Origin: Paramecium sonneborni
Taxonomy: Eukaryota > Ciliophora > Oligohymenophorea > Peniculida > Parameciidae
Assembly (NCBI GenBank): GCA_905182985.1
Contig: CAJJDN010000150.1
Location: 62,001-126,000 of the forward strand
Reading direction: 5' to 3'
DNA: 64,000 nucleotides
Below, one piece after another: positions 58,510 through 64,000 of the stretch. Each line of letters begins with the position of its first letter. The stretch's first letter is position 1. Position numbers and translations under genes: made by a program. A model generated the notes under the pieces. It saw only the letters and a list, made by a program, of their open reading frames with translations, was not told where the DNA came from and did not search any database.

Positions 58510-59877
58510 TATATAAAAAGATTAACATAATTTATTATTTAATTTTTAGTAGTAGTAAATTATTTTCAAGAAGTAAATCATTTATCAACAAATACAATAT
58601 TCAGATAACAACAATCTTAAAGTTCCAACATAAATTATTGTTTCATTAAAAACTTTATTTAGTAATATTAAACCTTATATATAAATAATCACAAATTTAT
58701 CCTAAAAATGAGACTAAAGTCTTATTAGCATAAAATAGTTATTCTAAGATATGAAATCTCTGATGCTCAATATATTGATTTCATTATTATAAATAAACAA
58801 ATTAATCTCATAAATTCAAACACCATCTACTAATTTAAACAAAATCCTTAATTTTTAATGATATAGATCATGTTCAAATACATTAGTTGTAACTATTCAA
58901 ACAGAATGTACAGATTTAAGTAATTTAATATTTAACTCAAGAGAATAAAGTAAATAAAATTAAAAAATTGCTTTAAGATTTAAAATTAAAATAGATCAAA
59001 CTTCAAAAACTTTAATTAATTTCATGGACTTAAAATTAAATTGTTAATTTAGGATTTAATAGAACTGATCTTGAATTGAAAATAAAAATAATGAGCAATT
59101 TCCTAATATTTTAATTAAAGATAAACTTTAACCTTTAAACAACTATAATCTTAAATAATTATATCATAATAATTAGGTATTTTTAAATAAAGTTAATAGA
59201 ATTGTTTAAACTTTTAATTAAAGGTATTTTTTACATTTTATATAATTCCAATCATTTCAATTATTTCAAATTATACTAATAATTATCTAATACTATTTTT
59301 ATATATTTCATATTTAACATAAAATTGCTTGAATAATGATCTAAAATTATTCTTAATCTGTATTAAGAAAGCTAAATATTAATTGAACAAAAAATTGCTG
59401 ATTAATAAGAGTATTGAATTATAGAATTTAGTTGTTTCTAAAATTAACAATTGCATCTCATAGATTCTAATGATATTTAATATATATAATCTTCTAATGA
59501 TCTAAACTAATTGATTTATATAATGTAAGCTGTATCAGAATTAATATTAGAAATGGATTCCCAATCTTATTTTTATATTATCATCTATAATTAAATTATT
59601 TATAAAATGATATTAAACTCTATCGCCTTTCATAAAAAAATTCTAATTTAACTTTAGTATTAACGTGGAACTAATTAGAATAAAATAATTGAATAAAATT
59701 TACATAAAAAAAATGTTTTCTGTTTTTTACTACAATTATATGAATTTGTTCTAATTTTAATTAATTTTCTAATTTATTAATTATGGACTTTATAAATGAT
59801 AAATATGCTGTAATTCCAAAATCTTTGAAGGTAATATTAATTCTTTAAGAGAGAGTGATGAAGAAATTTAAAAAAAT
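58510..59877 (+). other. unresolved coding-like region
   Basis: Plus-strand segments look like protein: from ATG 58708 (MRLKSYQHKIVILRYEISD), in another register SCSNTLVVTIQTECTDLSN and QTSKTLINFMDLKLNC, and later QSSNDLNQLIYIMQAVSELI. TGA codons separate them and no GT..AG pairs of the usual size reconnect the frames. Either a decayed gene or one with sequence errors. A frame at 59783 (MDFINDKYAVIPKSLK) may be an upstream exon of the HEAT-like gene, but no intron of the needed phase joins them. Confidence 0.35.
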
Positions 59878-61970
59878 ATGGCTCCTGAAAGTAATTCATT
59901 TGTTGAGAGAGCTAAGTTTTTATTAATAAATGGTTAAAGTTTCTAAAAAATGTTTGTCGTTAAAAATATTTAAGAATCATTGTCTAATCCTAAAGGAGCT
60001 TAACAATTATTAGAAATAATTGCTAATTAATTACTTTAATTGCATGAGGAAACCTTAATATAAGAATACATCAAAGCAGTGAGTGAAATATTCAATAAAA
60101 TTTAAGTATTAAGAATTAATATTTTAGATCACTAATTAATTGAAACAATCTTATAGTGATATTTGCTTTAATATGTTTACAAAATAATATCAATAATATG
60201 ATATTATTAATTCTTGTGCAGAAATACTTAAATATTTAGATGACCTAGAAATTTATAAAGAAGGATTATATCTTGAGACAGACAATCAAATGTATTAAAT
60301 TCTAAAAATTATTGAAATATATTATCATAAATTTACACCTGAGTTAAAAAAATAGGCTCACCTTCAAATTAAATCAAGTATGAAACATAAAGATGAAAGA
60401 GTTCGTAAAATTATTTCAGAAATATTATTAAGTAATCAGTAATTATAAAAATCCATATTACATGAATTTGATTGGATTGATAAATTTACAACATTAATTT
60501 ATGATTAATCTAAAGAAGTTAGAATGAGTTCGGCCAAATTTTTTTTAGCTACTTATGAACTGAATGAAGATATTCATAAAACAAGGTTGCTTCTTCTCTT
60601 AGAAAATATTATCAAATAATTGGATTCATCTTAATTTTAGTTTTGTCAATTAATTTCATTATATGTACTATATATAATCATATTTAGAGTTTAAACTCAG
60701 ATAATTTATAATCTCTTTTAATTGATAAAATTAATGAAATTATTGATATTAGTAATGAGAATGTTTTCCTATTTTTAGAATCATTACATACATATTATCC
60801 AACAATAAAATAATTTAATGAAAAAAACTCAATTTTCATAGATGAATTGTTATTAAATTCTATATAAATCATTTCTGAAGATTTGAGAGATTATGACATT
60901 TTTAAGTGTTTGACTAATTTATTTTCAAGTTTATCCTAAGATATGTAATTTAAAGTAATTTAAAAATTATTTATCAATTTTGAAATAAATTAGTTATTAT
61001 TTATTCCTTATTTATCTGAAATAATTGAAAAAGCAACATTGATAAATAAAAATAAAATTTGGCTTTAATAACTTTAAACTATATATGAAACATTTAAGAA
61101 AAATGTTTTTTTATATGAAATAAAAGGATTATGGAATGAAATATCAAACATGATAGATTCAATGATAATAATATCAAGAATATTATTTTTATAGAAGGAT
61201 TTTCTGTAATAATGTTTAAAAATGAGTCATATGGGTTCAAAATTTATAAGAGATAAAATAATGAATCTTCTGATTGAAAAAATCATTGAATTAGATTCAT
61301 TAGAAAGCAGAGATTTAATAATTCAAAATTATTCAGGTTTCATTAATCATTAAAATTATTAATTAAGATAATTATCGATAGAATTTATCAATAAATTATG
61401 TTAATAACGATCAAGGAAATTCTTTACATCAAACAATCTTATTAATGTATTATAATTGTAGTATGATCCTGTTGCTTTAGTAAGGGCTAAAATTCCAAAA
61501 TTGTTATTGTAAATAAAGCTATTATTTTGGAATGATGAAAAGGAAATTCTCACCAGAATTGCTTAAATTTTTTAAAACTTGATGAACGATAAGAAATAAT
61601 ACATTTAATAAGTACATGCTTATATAACAAGATTTCCAAAGACTTTTGGGTCGAATTATCAAATATTTAATATTCGAATGCTTAAAAAACAATTGAGTAA
61701 AATTAAATAATGGATGAAAGAGAACAATAAGAATATGCAAATTTAAAAGTATATAGATATTAATATAAGGTAATTAAATAACAGTTGTTGCTAAATCCAA
61801 AAAATATAAAAACAGATGTTAGTAAATCCAGAAATTAAACTCCTACAACAAGATTGCCACCTCTAAATAAAAGATAGAATAATTTCTTACAAATTCCTAA
61901 AGGTGTGTAGCCTAGAAAAACTTCTGCTTAAAGAGTTATTTAATCAAAGTCTCCCCAACCCTTTAAATGA
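59878..61970 (+). CDS. HEAT/ARM-like repeat protein
   Basis: From ATG 59878 (MAPESNSFVERAKFLLING) with introns 60106-60127 (22 nt) and 60665-60687 (23 nt), plus a third near 61690-61800 whose exact boundaries are ambiguous (26- or 32-nt choices both keep the frame); ~672 aa. The body is a succession of paired helices of ~35-40 residues, for example HKDERVRKIISEILLSNQQL, DQSKEVRMSSAKFFLATYEL, YQLRQLSIEFINKLCQQ and YDPVALVRAKIPKLLLQ, typical of HEAT repeats. The last ~60 residues are disordered and basic with QTPTTRLPPLNKR. PP4/PP2A regulatory-subunit-like architecture is possible but unproven. Confidence 0.65.
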
Positions 61971-61988
61971 TTTATTATATATTTTAAA

Positions 61989-62831
61989 ATGTTCACATTT
62001 AGAACAATTTACAAATTTACAAACAAAACAGTTGATACAGAGGCTTTATTAAAGAAACTCTAGACAAAATCTTTAATAACCCTAACAAGAGACAATTATT
62101 AATTGAATATGGGTTTGATGATTCAAAGAGATATAATATTTCTTCATTATACAGAAGAAGAAATGAAACTAAGAAAATTTAGATATTAATTAGGTAAGCA
62201 TTGAAGCATAATTTGTTAATAGAAAAACGAAATAATTATATAACCAAATTACCTAAAGAATTGCATGAATATACACATTATACAGGAGATCAGAATGTAT
62301 TTGGAGATGATACTCCAACTCATGTAAGATTAGTTGGAGATGTTCGTTCTGTATTTTTGGAAAATAGTAAATTCTTTAGACATTGTGGTATTGATAAAAT
62401 ATAATCAATAGATCCAAATGAAAATAATAATAAGCGAATATAATATAATTCTTTGCATACTGTATACTTATTAGTGAAACAAAATGGAATTTGGGGTTTT
62501 CCAAATATCAATATTGAAGATAAAGAAACCTTTAAAGAAACATAAACAAAATTATTCGAAAAAATGACATAAAATACTTGGCAAGTATTTATATATTATC
62601 ATTTAGGTATACTATTTTAATAGACAGCCAAGGTTAGTAACAGTAGATCCTAATTCTGATGAAAATGCTAGAATCAAAGGAATTAAGACCATCTATTTTT
62701 AAGCCAAACATTTATAAGGAAAAGTTTAGATTTTTGGATATGATGATTGGGCTTGGGTATCAAGATTAGAAATGAATAAATATCTAACAGAATAAGCTTA
62801 TAATAAAGTCATTCATGCTTTAGATTTGTGA
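61989..62831 (+). CDS. MRPL46: mitochondrial large ribosomal subunit protein mL46
   Basis: Predicted 263 aa, introns 62194-62222 (29 nt) and 62585-62606 (22 nt), integral frame. Starts MFTFRTIYKFTNKTVDTEAL, a plausible mitochondrial presequence. The body follows mL46, a Nudix-fold protein without hydrolase activity: YNSLHTVYLLVKQNGIWGFP, then KTIYFQAKHLQGKVQIFGYD, then DDWAWVSRLEMNKYLTEQAY to the C-terminus. No Nudix box (GX5EX7REUXEEXGU) is seen, as expected. Located in the 39S/54S-type large subunit near the central protuberance. Confidence 0.8.
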
Positions 62832-62904
62832 GTTATTTTATAAAGTATATTTAAGAAAATTTTACATTTTCTATTTAGATAAAGTAATTAACCAATAATA
62901 TAAA

Positions 62905-63527
62905 TCAAATTTTAAACTTAGGTTTCAAAGACTTTTTTTTTTGGAATGTTTCTCTATTTTCTTTATCACAATTAGGCTCTTATAAAGAATAGCTTGTATT
63001 TCTTAATGGTTATTTTGTTATTAATTCTATTGAATAGTTTTATCTTTTCTTTAAAGGAGCATTTGAAATTTAATCATCATTACTATTATTTGAGATTTAT
63101 TTTAACTTATTTTTCAAATCTAAATTTGTAGAACTTAATTTATGAATTGTAGATTGATGTTCTTAATGAACCAATTTTAATGCTTATATTTCTTAACCAT
63201 AACCATCTAGTTTTTTTGCTAAAAACCTTTCAAATTAAAATAATTGCCTATTTATATTACTAATCATTTAATTATGATCTATTTTCAAATTTATTTCTCT
63301 AATTACCCATGCACAAAGCTACTTGTACTCAATTAAAACACTTTCTATTAAATTATTGCTAGTATATGATTTTTTAGATAAACAATTTTATTACGACCCT
63401 CCACTAAAAATGCAAATAAATACAATTACTTATAAGGCACTCGTTAAGGGGTTATTGATTATTCAGATTTACAGGTAACTCTAAAGTTATGAGAAATATT
63501 TGAAAAAGTGCTCATCATTGTCTTCAT
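62905..63527 (-). CDS. small coiled-coil protein, unknown
   Basis: Predicted 200 aa with a 20-nt intron (63404-63423, GTATTT...TTTAG), integral frame. The N-terminal 60 residues are S/Q-rich. Residues ~75-140 form a coiled coil (EYKQLCAWVIREINLKIDHN, ALKLVHQEHQSTIHKLSSTN, LDLKNKLKQ). The tail is basic (KKRQNYS..., FQKKKSLKPKFKI). Could be a cytoskeletal or centrosomal accessory factor; no family recognised. Converges on mL46. Confidence 0.6.
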
Positions 63528-63608
63528 ATTATTCGTTAAAATAATAATCAAAATTATTGTAATACTAATCTATCATTCTCCAAAATTATTTTTTTCGTTT
63601 TAATAATT

Positions 63609-64000
63609 ATGAACTTTTAGAAAAATTAAATCGAAATTAGACGGTGAGCCTGATGATTTAAAGTTCATAAAGAAATTAATATTTTCAAACTTTATAAAAA
63701 TTTTGGAATAAGTATTTTAAGGTAAGAAATTTACTAAGACTGCAATTTAATTTTTTAGAAACAATGTACAACAAATTATATTAATACTGAGTTTATTAAG
63801 AATTAAATCGCAAATAGAAATAAATAGCTAACCTTATTTTTGTAGAATAATGTTTTTTTAATTTTAAATTAAATCTCATTCCAAGAATTTTTCATCTAAA
63901 ATTGGATTGCTTATTTTAGTTTTGTTGATGGATGTTAAAGTTGCATTACCACAAATTTGGTTAAAATCATTTTTTAAACAAATTTAAATTTAAAGCTCAT
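63609..64000 (+). CDS. partial gene at window edge, unknown
   Basis: From ATG 63609 (MNFQKNQIEIRR) a 20-nt intron (GTGAGC...TTAAAG) and a longer intron-like segment near 63722-63758 would give a frame continuing to the window end (EFIKNQIANRNKQLTLFL). A second frame is open across most of the same region, so the choice is uncertain. Truncated by the window. Confidence 0.3.

Noticed and set aside
62201..62404. A 67-codon frame beginning MKHNLLIEKRNN as a separate gene
   Set aside because: Its first residues fall in a 29-nt intron; the remainder is an internal exon of mL46.

Overview
The window is macronuclear DNA of a ciliate, almost certainly a Paramecium. Sustained reading frames appear only when TAA and TAG are read as glutamine and TGA is the sole stop. 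Most introns are 20-33 nt, GTA...TAG. Intergenic gaps are very small (8, 22, 26 and 46 bp in places) and the sequence is strongly AT-rich. Standard-code ORF finding therefore gives mostly fragments and false frames. The genes below were read by hand in the ciliate code. Where exon lengths minus introns sum to a whole number of codons I say so, because that is the main internal check available.

Layout. 0-10 kb: a TGA-riddled pseudogene, a heat-shock-factor (HSF) DNA-binding gene, tRNA-Arg(UCU), an LRR protein, an ankyrin/IQ protein, an unknown frameshifted gene, and a glutamine-rich protein with FG repeats whose polyQ is encoded by a TAA microsatellite. 10-15.5 kb: a membrane protein with a possible decayed histidine-kinase end, a mosaic pseudogene containing thioredoxin reductase, and ribosomal protein eS25. 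16-24 kb: a giant CD36-like receptor, a VWA protein, and an inactive-looking cytosolic carboxypeptidase with a polyQ tail. 24.6-42.1 kb: a signalling-rich stretch with three CDPK-like pseudokinases, a dCache receptor, a broken AGC kinase, MOZART1 with an internal TGA, EXO1-like nuclease, a VHS-plus-appendage trafficking protein, a tandem pair of unknown genes and a glutamine-amidotransferase-like protein. 43-50.5 kb: U5 snRNA and a four-repeat voltage-gated cation channel. 51.6-58.1 kb: an ABCC-type ABC transporter. 58-64 kb: a C2H2 finger protein, a HEAT-like protein, mitochondrial ribosomal protein mL46, a small coiled-coil protein and a gene cut by the window edge.

Three exact direct repeats (about 1.1, 1.3 and 1.2 kb) each flank a single 'n'. 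I read them as unmerged contig overlaps, so the tRNA, the HSF 3' end and the ABC 3' half are probably single copy.

The most interesting biology is the set of three N-terminally lipidation-competent (MG-x-C) CDPK-like proteins within 17.5 kb. All three have lost the HRD aspartate, the VAIK lysine and the glycine loop but keep at least one good EF-hand loop and share an intron position. They look like membrane-anchored calcium-binding pseudokinases, in the same stretch as a voltage-gated channel gene; a functional link is only inference.
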